Shown here piece after piece: positions 1 through 5,099 of a stretch of DNA of 5,099 bases. This DNA comes from JBFHES01 sp041584015 (lineage in GTDB: Bacteria; Bacteroidota; Bacteroidia; Bacteroidales; M50B96). Positions within the stretch are counted from its first letter, which is position 1. Every line of letters begins with the position of its first letter. The stretch lies in contig JBFHES010000300.1 in NCBI GenBank assembly GCA_041584015.1, positions 1-5,099 on the forward strand, written 5' to 3'. The translations under genes and the position numbers were made by a program. The notes beneath the pieces were generated by a model. That model made no database searches and was not told the DNA's origin. It worked only from the letters and a program-made list of their open reading frames with translations.

Positions 1-467
1 GGATAGCTCTGATAGTTACTTCCATTATATACATTCAATGAATTGCCTGCCACAAAATACTCCATAATACCGTTCTTGTAATAAGACAAAACGGTATCTG
101 AGCTTAAGCCGCTGGCTTGATTAATAACGTTCCAATTGGTACCATCGTAAATTGCTAAACCCTTAAGTGTACTCACATACATTTTACCATCATATACCGA
201 AACCTGAAAAACAGTATCGGAAGGCAGGTCGGAATTAGAACATTTATACTTAGTCCATGCGCCACTTTCGTACACTGCCACACCTTTTTGTTTATAAGCA
301 ACATATAGAGCAGAGCCATCCGTGCTAAAGTCTGTTACATACCTATAGTCGAATGCTGTTTCACCTGCATCGGGTGCTGCCATCAATATCTCTGATACAC
401 CATTTTGTGCGTTTGAAAAAAACCCGAATAATAGGAATACTGAAAAGAAAAAAAGCTTTTTCATCAT
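1..467 (-). CDS. Exported beta-propeller-like protein, N-terminal part (runs off left edge)
   Basis: Reading the minus strand from the ATG at 467-465 gives 155 uninterrupted codons to the window edge, so the gene is cut off and its C-terminus is unseen. Residues 1-20 are a clear Sec signal peptide: MMKK, then a Phe/Leu-rich core, ending SNA before Gln21, a typical Bacteroidota signal peptidase I site, so the product is exported and not a lipoprotein. The mature part shows a repeat of about 40 residues: GVAVY (62-66), GLAIY (103-107) and SLNVY (143-147), with LPSDTV (81-86) and LSSDTV (121-126) at the same phase, and Trp71/Trp112 following the strands. This resembles blades of the two-component-regulator propeller type (Reg_prop) found in Bacteroidota sensors and secreted proteins. 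Whether a kinase, a surface anchor or a type IX secretion C-terminal domain follows cannot be known here. A second ATG directly follows the first, so the start could be one codon later. It is transcribed away from cysC. Confidence 0.82.
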   Translation of the reverse strand, partial: MMKKLFFFSVFLLFGFFSNAQNGVSEILMAAPDAGETAFDYRYVTDFSTDGSALYVAYKQKGVAVYESGAWTKYKCSNSDLPSDTVFQVSVYDGKMYVSTLKGLAIYDGTNWNVINQASGLSSDTVLSYYKNGIMEYFVAGNSLNVYNGSNYQSY

Positions 468-547
468 TTTACAATTTTTGCTTTATGAAAATAAAGCGCA
501 TTAATAAATAATCTTTTCTCTAAAAACCTGTTTCTGCTGTAGTCTTC

Positions 548-563
548 AATCGTTAAATCGATT
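548..563. repeat. Small inverted repeat AATCG-N6-CGATT
   Basis: AATCG at 548-552 is mirrored by CGATT at 559-563, and the right half also forms the 8-bp palindrome AATCGATT (556-563). It lies between the divergent propeller gene and cysC, within the presumed leader of the propeller gene. It could be an operator half-site cluster or a weak RNA hairpin. In AT-rich DNA it may also be chance. Confidence 0.3.
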
Positions 564-570
564 AGGATAG

Positions 571-604
571 TAAATATACAATAAGTATAAGTTTTAAGCG
601 CAAT
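571..604 (-). promoter_or_regulatory. Possible Bacteroidota-type promoter for the left-hand propeller gene
   Basis: On the minus strand TATATTTA (571-578) fits the TAnnTTTG -7 box at five of six defined positions; the final G is replaced by A. An ATTG (601-604 on the plus strand as CAAT) lies 22 bp upstream of it and could serve as the -33 element. Transcription would start near 565 and give a leader of about 100 bases before the ATG at 467. The -7 match is imperfect, so this is a tentative call. Confidence 0.3.
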
Positions 605-611
605 GCATTGC
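600..611. repeat. Perfect 12-bp palindrome GCAATGCATTGC
   Basis: Bases 600-611 read identically on both strands. The palindrome sits between the two divergent genes, and its two ATTG halves lie at -33-like distance from the candidate -7 boxes on each strand. It is a plausible binding site for a dimeric regulator that would affect both genes, but no regulator is visible in the window. Confidence 0.5.
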
Positions 612-639
612 ATCTTTGCATCTTTTTAACATAATTTTG
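607..639 (+). promoter_or_regulatory. Bacteroidota-type promoter for cysC-prmA
   Basis: TAATTTTG at 632-639 matches the Bacteroidota -7 consensus TAnnTTTG at every defined position. ATTG at 607-610 lies 21 bp upstream as the likely -33 element; a TTTG at 615-618 also exists but is too close (13 bp). Transcription would begin about 5-7 bases after the -7 box, near 644-646, leaving a very short leader of roughly 10 bases before the ATG at 655. This argues against translation starting at the upstream in-frame TTG at 616. Confidence 0.6.
608..623 (+). repeat. Tandem 8-bp direct repeat (TTGCATCT x2)
   Basis: TTGCATCT occurs at 608-615 and again directly at 616-623. It overlaps the end of the 600-611 palindrome, so the pentamer TGCAT appears three times (604-608, 609-613, 617-621). 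The repeat occupies the spacer between the proposed -33 and -7 elements of the cysC promoter, where a bound protein could affect RNA polymerase. It could equally be a small replication-slippage duplication. Confidence 0.45.
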
Positions 640-640
640 C

Positions 641-646
641 AGGAAG
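641..646 (+). promoter_or_regulatory. Possible ribosome binding site AGGAAG before cysC
   Basis: AGGAAG ends 8 bases before the ATG at 655, a normal Shine-Dalgarno distance, and supports that start over the TTG at 616. Shine-Dalgarno sequences are weakly used in Bacteroidota. If transcription starts at about 645, this motif would lie at or partly outside the mRNA 5' end, so its role is uncertain. Confidence 0.4.
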
Positions 647-654
647 CAATAAAA

Positions 655-1272
655 ATGAATATGAACTCAAAGTCATCAAACATCCATCCTGTTTTCGATC
701 GTATTTTAGGCAGAACCGAAAAGGAACAATTCCTTAATCAAGAGGCAAAAGTATTATGGTTAACAGGGCTATCAGGTTCGGGCAAATCTACTGTTGCCAT
801 TGCCTTAGAACAGGAATTAAATAAACTTGGTTTTCTAACTCAGATTCTTGATGGAGACAATGTGCGTACAGGAATAAACAATAATCTGGGGTTTACCAAA
901 GAGGACAGGACTGAGAATATACGCCGTATTGCAGAAGTTTCAAAACTCTTTATGAACTGTGGTATTATTTGCATCAATTCCTTTGTGAGCCCTACCATTG
1001 AAATACGCGAGGCAGCTAAATCAATTATTGGGGGTGATGATTTTCTGGAAATTTACATTAATGTACCACTCGAAGTTGCCGAGGCGCGGGATGTTAAAGG
1101 TCTTTATAAAAAAGCACGTAAAGGCCAGATTAAAAACTTTACCGGTATTGATGCTCCTTTTGAAGCTCCCACAAATCCATGGATGGAATTACGAACCGAC
1201 CAACTAGATATTAGGGCATCGGTTGACAAACTATTAAAAGAGATACTACCTTTGATCACCAAAAAGAAATAA
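655..1272 (+). CDS. cysC: Adenylylsulfate (APS) kinase
   Basis: CysC phosphorylates adenosine 5'-phosphosulfate with ATP to give PAPS, the activated sulfate for assimilation or for sulfotransferases; it acts in the cytoplasm. From the ATG at 655 the product has 205 residues, a normal length for a stand-alone CysC. It shows, in order, the Walker A loop GLSGSGKST (38-46), the substrate-binding DGDNVR (66-71), LGFTKEDRTENIRR (78-91), the FVSP motif with the family's active-site Ser112 (110-113), and RDVKGLYKKAR (145-155) followed by the APS-binding FTGIDAPFEAP stretch (162-172). No key motif is missing. FVSPTxEIR replaces the enterobacterial FISPxRxxR version, as I would expect for Bacteroidota. 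The frame stays open up to a TTG at 616, but that codon lies upstream of the proposed -7 box; 661 is an alternative ATG. prmA follows after 10 bp, so the two are probably one operon. No cysD, cysN, cysH or sulfotransferase gene is in the window, so its pathway role here is open. Confidence 0.95.
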   Translation: MNMNSKSSNIHPVFDRILGRTEKEQFLNQEAKVLWLTGLSGSGKSTVAIALEQELNKLGFLTQILDGDNVRTGINNNLGFTKEDRTENIRRIAEVSKLFMNCGIICINSFVSPTIEIREAAKSIIGGDDFLEIYINVPLEVAEARDVKGLYKKARKGQIKNFTGIDAPFEAPTNPWMELRTDQLDIRASVDKLLKEILPLITKKK

Positions 1273-1282
1273 CATTACGATT

Positions 1283-2113
1283 ATGGATTACACAGAACTT
1301 ACCATCACGATTAGCCCGTTTGACCAGAATATTACCGACATTATTGCCGACTACCTTGGCGGAATAGATTATGAAAGTATGCTCGAATCTGATACAGGAT
1401 TAAAGGCATACATCCCAAGTACCAGCTTTAACGAAAAAGTGCTTGACTTTAGCTTTGTTCCCGAAACATCAAAGGTTGAATTCTCACATGAGCAGATTGC
1501 CCAACAGAATTGGAACAAAGAATGGGAGAGCAATTTTAAGCCAGTTATTGTTGAGAAGAAGTGTGTGATTAAAGCTCCGTTTCATACAGATGTGCCAAAG
1601 GCAACATACGAGATCATCATCGAACCAAAAATGTCTTTTGGCACTGGACACCATGAAACAACAAGCCTCATGATTGAACAGTTATTAAAACGCAACGTTA
1701 AAAACCAGAAAGTACTTGACATGGGTTGCGGCACTGCTGTTTTAGGAATTCTTTGCTCGATGAAAGGCGCGACACATGTTGATGGTGTTGACATTGACGA
1801 ATGGGCCTATGCAAACAGTATAGAGAACGTTGAACGTAACAGCATTAAAAACATGGACATTTCCCAAGGGGGAATTGAGGCTATTCCACAGCAAGACTAT
1901 GATACGGTAATTGCCAATATCAATCGTAACATTGTGCTCAACGACATGGATACCTATGCAATTGTATTGAAACAAAATGGTCTGTTATTGTTAAGTGGCT
2001 TTTACATGAAAGATATGGGTAAGATCCTGGCAAAAGCCATGGATTTAAATTTTTCTTTCGATGGGTTTATTGAAAAGAATAATTGGGTTTCTGCATCGTT
2101 CGTTAAAAAGTAG
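1283..2113 (+). CDS. prmA: Ribosomal protein L11 methyltransferase
   Basis: PrmA uses S-adenosylmethionine to trimethylate lysines and the N-terminal amine of ribosomal protein L11 in the cytoplasm. The 276-residue product is slightly shorter than the E. coli enzyme, as expected for Bacteroidota forms. The N-terminal part (about 1-85) is the L11-recognition region, ending in the conserved QNWNKEWESNFKP (75-87). The catalytic Rossmann domain follows, with PKMSFGTGHHETT (115-127), characteristic of PrmA, the SAM-binding motif I VLDMGCGTAVLGI (144-156), the acidic VDID (169-172) that would hold the SAM ribose, and ANINRNI (211-217) in the place of the NPP-type catalytic motif. All expected motifs are intact. 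It starts 10 bp after the cysC stop without a recognisable Shine-Dalgarno sequence, which is common in this phylum, and is probably translated from the cysC transcript. There is no functional link to sulfate metabolism that I know of. Confidence 0.95.
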   Translation: MDYTELTITISPFDQNITDIIADYLGGIDYESMLESDTGLKAYIPSTSFNEKVLDFSFVPETSKVEFSHEQIAQQNWNKEWESNFKPVIVEKKCVIKAPFHTDVPKATYEIIIEPKMSFGTGHHETTSLMIEQLLKRNVKNQKVLDMGCGTAVLGILCSMKGATHVDGVDIDEWAYANSIENVERNSIKNMDISQGGIEAIPQQDYDTVIANINRNIVLNDMDTYAIVLKQNGLLLLSGFYMKDMGKILAKAMDLNFSFDGFIEKNNWVSASFVKK

Positions 2114-2118
2114 GAAAA

Positions 2119-2154
2119 CCATTTGCAATGGGCTATCAATTATATGCTCAATTA
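2119..2154. repeat. Short repeats in the prmA-downstream gap
   Basis: The 70-bp gap after prmA holds a small perfect hairpin, CCATT-TGC-AATGG (2119-2131), and a 7-bp direct repeat TCAATTA at 2136-2142 and 2148-2154. The hairpin has no following T-run, so it is not a convincing intrinsic terminator. No good TAnnTTTG box is present; the nearest resemblance is TATTTTAT at 2173-2180. The gap therefore leaves undecided whether the next gene is read through from cysC-prmA. Confidence 0.3.
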
Positions 2155-2183
2155 ATGTAGATCTTTAAACAATATTTTATTGC

Positions 2184-5099
2184 ATGAAAAAACTTGTCTT
2201 TTTATTAACCCTCTCCATAATTTGCCTAAACTTTACAGCATATACGCAAAGCCTGCGTAGCTTTAGCGACGAAGACGATAAATTTCTTAAACAGCTTAAG
2301 AACCATCTAACGAGTGGTAATAAAACTGAAGGAAAATTATTATTCGATGAATTTGAGCAACTCTGGGCTAATGGCTCTTTCTCATTTGGAGAAAAAGACA
2401 AAATCAAAAAAGACTGCAACCTTCTATTGAAAAAACGAGGAAAAGCATATCCTCATTTTGCCACCTACATTAATATTCAAAACCTATTCGTAAACTCCGG
2501 ACACGACGACGACAGCCGCATTGAGTGGCAAAACGCCCTCGGATTCATGCTGAACAAGCGCACCTTCCAATTATCAAAAATTGCCTATTTCCTTACGGCT
2601 ACAGAGCTGGTTCTTGAAACCAATTCGATATACGAGTCGCCATCGGCACATTGGAAATGCTCATCAGCCGACTATTCATTCAAGTTCACCGAACCTACGG
2701 TTAGCATACAATTCGACACCATAGATTTAAGCTGTTACTCGAAAAACGACAGTCTGAAAATTTATAATACAACTGGTAGTTATTTCCCAATAGAGAAAAA
2801 CTGGAAAGGAACAAGCGGCTTGGTTACCTGGGTAAAAGCAGGTTTATCTGCCGACTCAGTTTTTGCCAACTTATCCAACTACAACATTGATATTAAGAAA
2901 TCGAGTTTTGAAGCAGACTCGGCCATCTTTTATCACTTAGGCTACTCGAAAGATCCGATGCTTGGGAAGTTCAACGATAAGACATTTGCCGATGTAAAAA
3001 CAAACCGCATCTCTTATCCTCGATTTAGCTCGTACCAAAAAGTGCTAACCATTAAGAACATTTATCCGGACATTAACTATGTTGGTGGATTTTCGATGAG
3101 AGGAAATAAGTTCTTAAGTAAAAGCGGTACAGGATTGGACGCTTACTTAATCATTAGTAAAACCGATACAATAACCAATAAAAAAGTACCTGTGCTACGC
3201 TGCGCTTCTTCTGATTTTGTGTTTAAAAAAGATGAAGTTACCAGCATTAACGCTGCAATTACGATTATCCTCGAGGAGGATTCAATCTACCATCCCGGAT
3301 TAAGTTTCCGTTACATTCCAGAGAAACGAGAAGCACACATGACTCGATCAGGTGAAGGTATGTCGCGATCATCATTTTATAATTCTTATCACATGGTTGA
3401 TATGGATTTTGAACAGATCATTTGGAACATCGATCATCCCAAAATCGACTTTAATATGATTCGAGGTGGTGAGTCGCGTTCAGGTGTTTTCGAGTCGGTA
3501 AACTATTTTAGCTCCGGAAGGTATTATGGTATTCAGGGAATGGACAAACATCATCCCTACAACAACTTATTAAAGTTTTACAATGAGTTTGGCGTTAAGG
3601 AGTTTCATGCCATGGACTATGCCAACTTTATCAGAATGCCTGCAACCGACGTAAGACAGCAACTTATGTCGCTCTCTTATTTAGGTGTTATAGATTATGA
3701 CGTAGACAACCAAAAAGTAATTTTACGTGACAAACTTTTTTATTACCTGCAAGCAGCAGGTGGCCGTGTTGACTTTGATGTAATTGCATTTGTATCTGAT
3801 CCCGGCAAACTCACCAATGCATCGCTTAGTTTATTAACCAAAGAACTAAAAATCTATGGAGTTCCTCAGATCCAATTAAGTGATTCGCAAAACGTAATTA
3901 TCTATCCGGTAAACGAAGAAATTACGCTGAAGAAAAACCGTGACTTTGATTTTGAAGGGTTGGTTTCAGCTGGTAAGTTCGATTTTTACGGAAAGAAATT
4001 TTCCTTCAGCTACAACAATTTCAATATTAACCTGGATAACATTGACTCCTTAAGAATTTGGGTTGAAGTATACCATCAGAATGGAACAGCATCGCTTACC
4101 AAGGTACGAACAGTTATTCAGGACGTAACCGGAAACCTCTTAATTGATAAACCCGGCAACAAATCAGGTCGCGAGAAATTTTCGGAATACCCGGTATTTA
4201 ACAGCACACAAAACTCGTACGTATATTACGACCGATCGAATATTCAATCGGGAGTTTATAAACGCGACAATTTCTATTTCCAGATTGATCCGTATACCAT
4301 CGACAGTCTGGATGAATTCTCAACCAAAGCGCTACACTTTGTTGGAAACTTTACATCTGCCGACATCTTTCCACCATTTGATGAAAAGCTAACCGTACAA
4401 AATGACTTGTCGCTTGGATTCCAGAGAATGACACCGCCTGAAGGTTTTCCAACCTATAAAGGGAAAGGTATTTATAAAAATCAAATCGACTTAAGTAATC
4501 GTGGTTTACGCGGTAATGGCGAATTAAACTATTTAACATCTACTGCTGTTGCCGATGACTTCTATTTCTACCCGGACTCAACAAACACGCTGGCTAAAAC
4601 CTTCGACGTAAAGAAACAGGTGGCAAGTGTAGAATATCCTGAAGTAAGTGGCAAGGATATTTTCATTCATTGGTTACCATATCAGGATGAAATGTTTGCC
4701 TCTACAAATGAAGTACCTTTTAAAATGTTTAATGAAGCCGACTTAACCGGAGGCTTAAAACTTGAACCGATTGGGCTCACTGGTGGTGGATTTATGGAGT
4801 TCGACAATGCAGAGCTTACAGCAGATTTATATAAATACAAAGCCAATACTTTCGACTCCGACAGTGCCAACTTCGACTTGCTCACAACCGACACAGACGG
4901 TTTTGCCTTTAGAACCAACAACGTAAGTGCACATGTCGATTTTATTGAAAGAACGGGTCGTTTCGAGTTAAACGACGAAGAGACCTTTGTTGAGATTCCA
5001 CCAAATGAATACATCTGTTCCATGGATGTTTTTGATTGGTATATGGACAAGGAAGAAATTGACATGAGTGTTAGTTGGCTTACCGCAAAAGATAAGAAA
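2184..5099 (+). CDS. Very large exported protein of unknown function, N-terminal 972 residues (runs off right edge)
   Basis: From the ATG at 2184 the frame stays open for exactly 972 codons to the window edge; the C-terminus is missing. Residues 1-21 are a Sec signal peptide (MKKLVF start, hydrophobic core, AYT before Gln22); Cys14 is not in a lipobox, so I expect a soluble periplasmic or outer-membrane-associated product. There is no other membrane-length hydrophobic segment. Residues about 27-150 look mostly helical and charged. After that the protein is mainly beta-like, rich in Phe, Tyr, Asp, Ser and Asn and poor in Cys, with recurring strand motifs such as FEADSAIF (242-249), NIDSLRIW (619-626) and FDSDSANF (890-897). 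A helical stretch at about 459-525 interrupts this and resembles a winged helix. I recognise no enzyme motif and assign no function. The beta-rich repeated character is reminiscent of periplasmic bridging or scaffold proteins, but that is only an impression. The ATG directly precedes the signal peptide, which fixes the start. Codon use resembles the upstream genes, so recent transfer is not indicated. Confidence 0.88.
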   Translation, partial: MKKLVFLLTLSIICLNFTAYTQSLRSFSDEDDKFLKQLKNHLTSGNKTEGKLLFDEFEQLWANGSFSFGEKDKIKKDCNLLLKKRGKAYPHFATYINIQNLFVNSGHDDDSRIEWQNALGFMLNKRTFQLSKIAYFLTATELVLETNSIYESPSAHWKCSSADYSFKFTEPTVSIQFDTIDLSCYSKNDSLKIYNTTGSYFPIEKNWKGTSGLVTWVKAGLSADSVFANLSNYNIDIKKSSFEADSAIFYHLGYSKDPMLGKFNDKTFADVKTNRISYPRFSSYQKVLTIKNIYPDINYVGGFSMRGNKFLSKSGTGLDAYLIISKTDTITNKKVPVLRCASSDFVFKKDEVTSINAAITIILEEDSIYHPGLSFRYIPEKREAHMTRSGEGMSRSSFYNSYHMVDMDFEQIIWNIDHPKIDFNMIRGGESRSGVFESVNYFSSGRYYGIQGMDKHHPYNNLLKFYNEFGVKEFHAMDYANFIRMPATDVRQQLMSLSYLGVIDYDVDNQKVILRDKLFYYLQAAGGRVDFDVIAFVSDPGKLTNASLSLLTKELKIYGVPQIQLSDSQNVIIYPVNEEITLKKNRDFDFEGLVSAGKFDFYGKKFSFSYNNFNINLDNIDSLRIWVEVYHQNGTASLTKVRTVIQDVTGNLLIDKPGNKSGREKFSEYPVFNSTQNSYVYYDRSNIQSGVYKRDNFYFQIDPYTIDSLDEFSTKALHFVGNFTSADIFPPFDEKLTVQNDLSLGFQRMTPPEGFPTYKGKGIYKNQIDLSNRGLRGNGELNYLTSTAVADDFYFYPDSTNTLAKTFDVKKQVASVEYPEVSGKDIFIHWLPYQDEMFASTNEVPFKMFNEADLTGGLKLEPIGLTGGGFMEFDNAELTADLYKYKANTFDSDSANFDLLTTDTDGFAFRTNNVSAHVDFIERTGRFELNDEETFVEIPPNEYICSMDVFDWYMDKEEIDMSVSWLTAKDKK

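Noticed and set aside
998..1207. Plus-strand 69-codon open frame within cysC
   Set aside because: It is an out-of-frame reading of conserved cysC sequence with no motif of its own.
655..1272. cysC as part of a defence or phosphorothioation-type system
   Set aside because: It is a normal APS kinase with all family motifs, and no partner gene of any such system is present in the window.
1582..1975. Two minus-strand open frames within prmA
   Set aside because: They overlap the conserved PrmA catalytic motifs on the opposite strand and their translations resemble nothing known; shadows.
2119..2131. Hairpin CCATT-TGC-AATGG as a terminator after prmA
   Set aside because: The stem has only 5 bp, three of them A-T, and no T-run follows, so intrinsic termination is unlikely.
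2122..2180. Separate promoter for the giant gene (TTTG at 2122-2125 with TATTTTAT at 2173-2180)
   Set aside because: The -7-like box lacks the TTTG core and the spacing is far too long, so there is no supported promoter pair.
2177..2419. Minus-strand 80-codon open frame over the start of the giant gene
   Set aside because: It is antisense to the signal peptide and N-terminal region of the plus-strand gene, Ser-rich without a domain, and lacks a promoter-like upstream sequence.
4144..4539. Short open frames on both strands (plus 82 codons, minus 62 codons) inside the giant gene
   Set aside because: Both are embedded in a long uninterrupted coding frame and show no family resemblance.
4682..5065. 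Minus-strand open frame of 127 codons
   Set aside because: It lies entirely within the large plus-strand gene, has a low-complexity Ser/Val/Leu-rich translation with no recognisable motif, and is best explained as an antisense shadow.

Overview
The window looks like chromosomal DNA of a Bacteroidota (Bacteroidetes) bacterium. The evidence is an AT-rich composition, a perfect match to the phylum's TAnnTTTG -7 promoter box, starts with little Shine-Dalgarno sequence, two exported proteins with Bacteroidota-style signal peptides (short K-rich start, F/L core, Gln at the expected +1), and Bacteroidota-like variants of CysC and PrmA. The genus cannot be fixed from sequence alone, and no mobile element, CRISPR array, tRNA or rRNA is visible.

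Layout: (1) positions 1-467, minus strand: the 5' end of a gene for an exported beta-propeller-like protein that runs off the left edge. (2) positions 468-654: a divergent intergenic region with a 12-bp palindrome, a tandem 8-bp repeat and Bacteroidota-type promoter boxes facing both ways. (3) positions 655-1272, plus strand: cysC, adenylylsulfate kinase. (4) positions 1283-2113, plus strand: prmA, ribosomal protein L11 methyltransferase, 10 bp after cysC and probably co-transcribed. (5) positions 2114-2183: a 70-bp gap without a clear terminator or promoter. (6) positions 2184-5099, plus strand: the first 972 codons of a very large exported protein that I do not recognise; it has no stop before the right edge.

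How they fit together: CysC makes PAPS (the activated sulfate used for assimilation or sulfation) and PrmA modifies the ribosome. Their pairing looks like an operon of convenience rather than a pathway, and no other sulfate gene is present here. The large plus-strand protein could be a third operon member or separately transcribed. The left-hand propeller gene is divergent and may share a control region with cysC.

I do not see a defence system or another clearly new multi-gene system. The parts most worth a second look are the uncharacterised giant exported protein, including an internal winged-helix-like stretch, and the symmetric divergent promoter region in which one palindrome may supply the -33 element to both sides. 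The cysC start should be placed at 655, not at the upstream TTG at 616.
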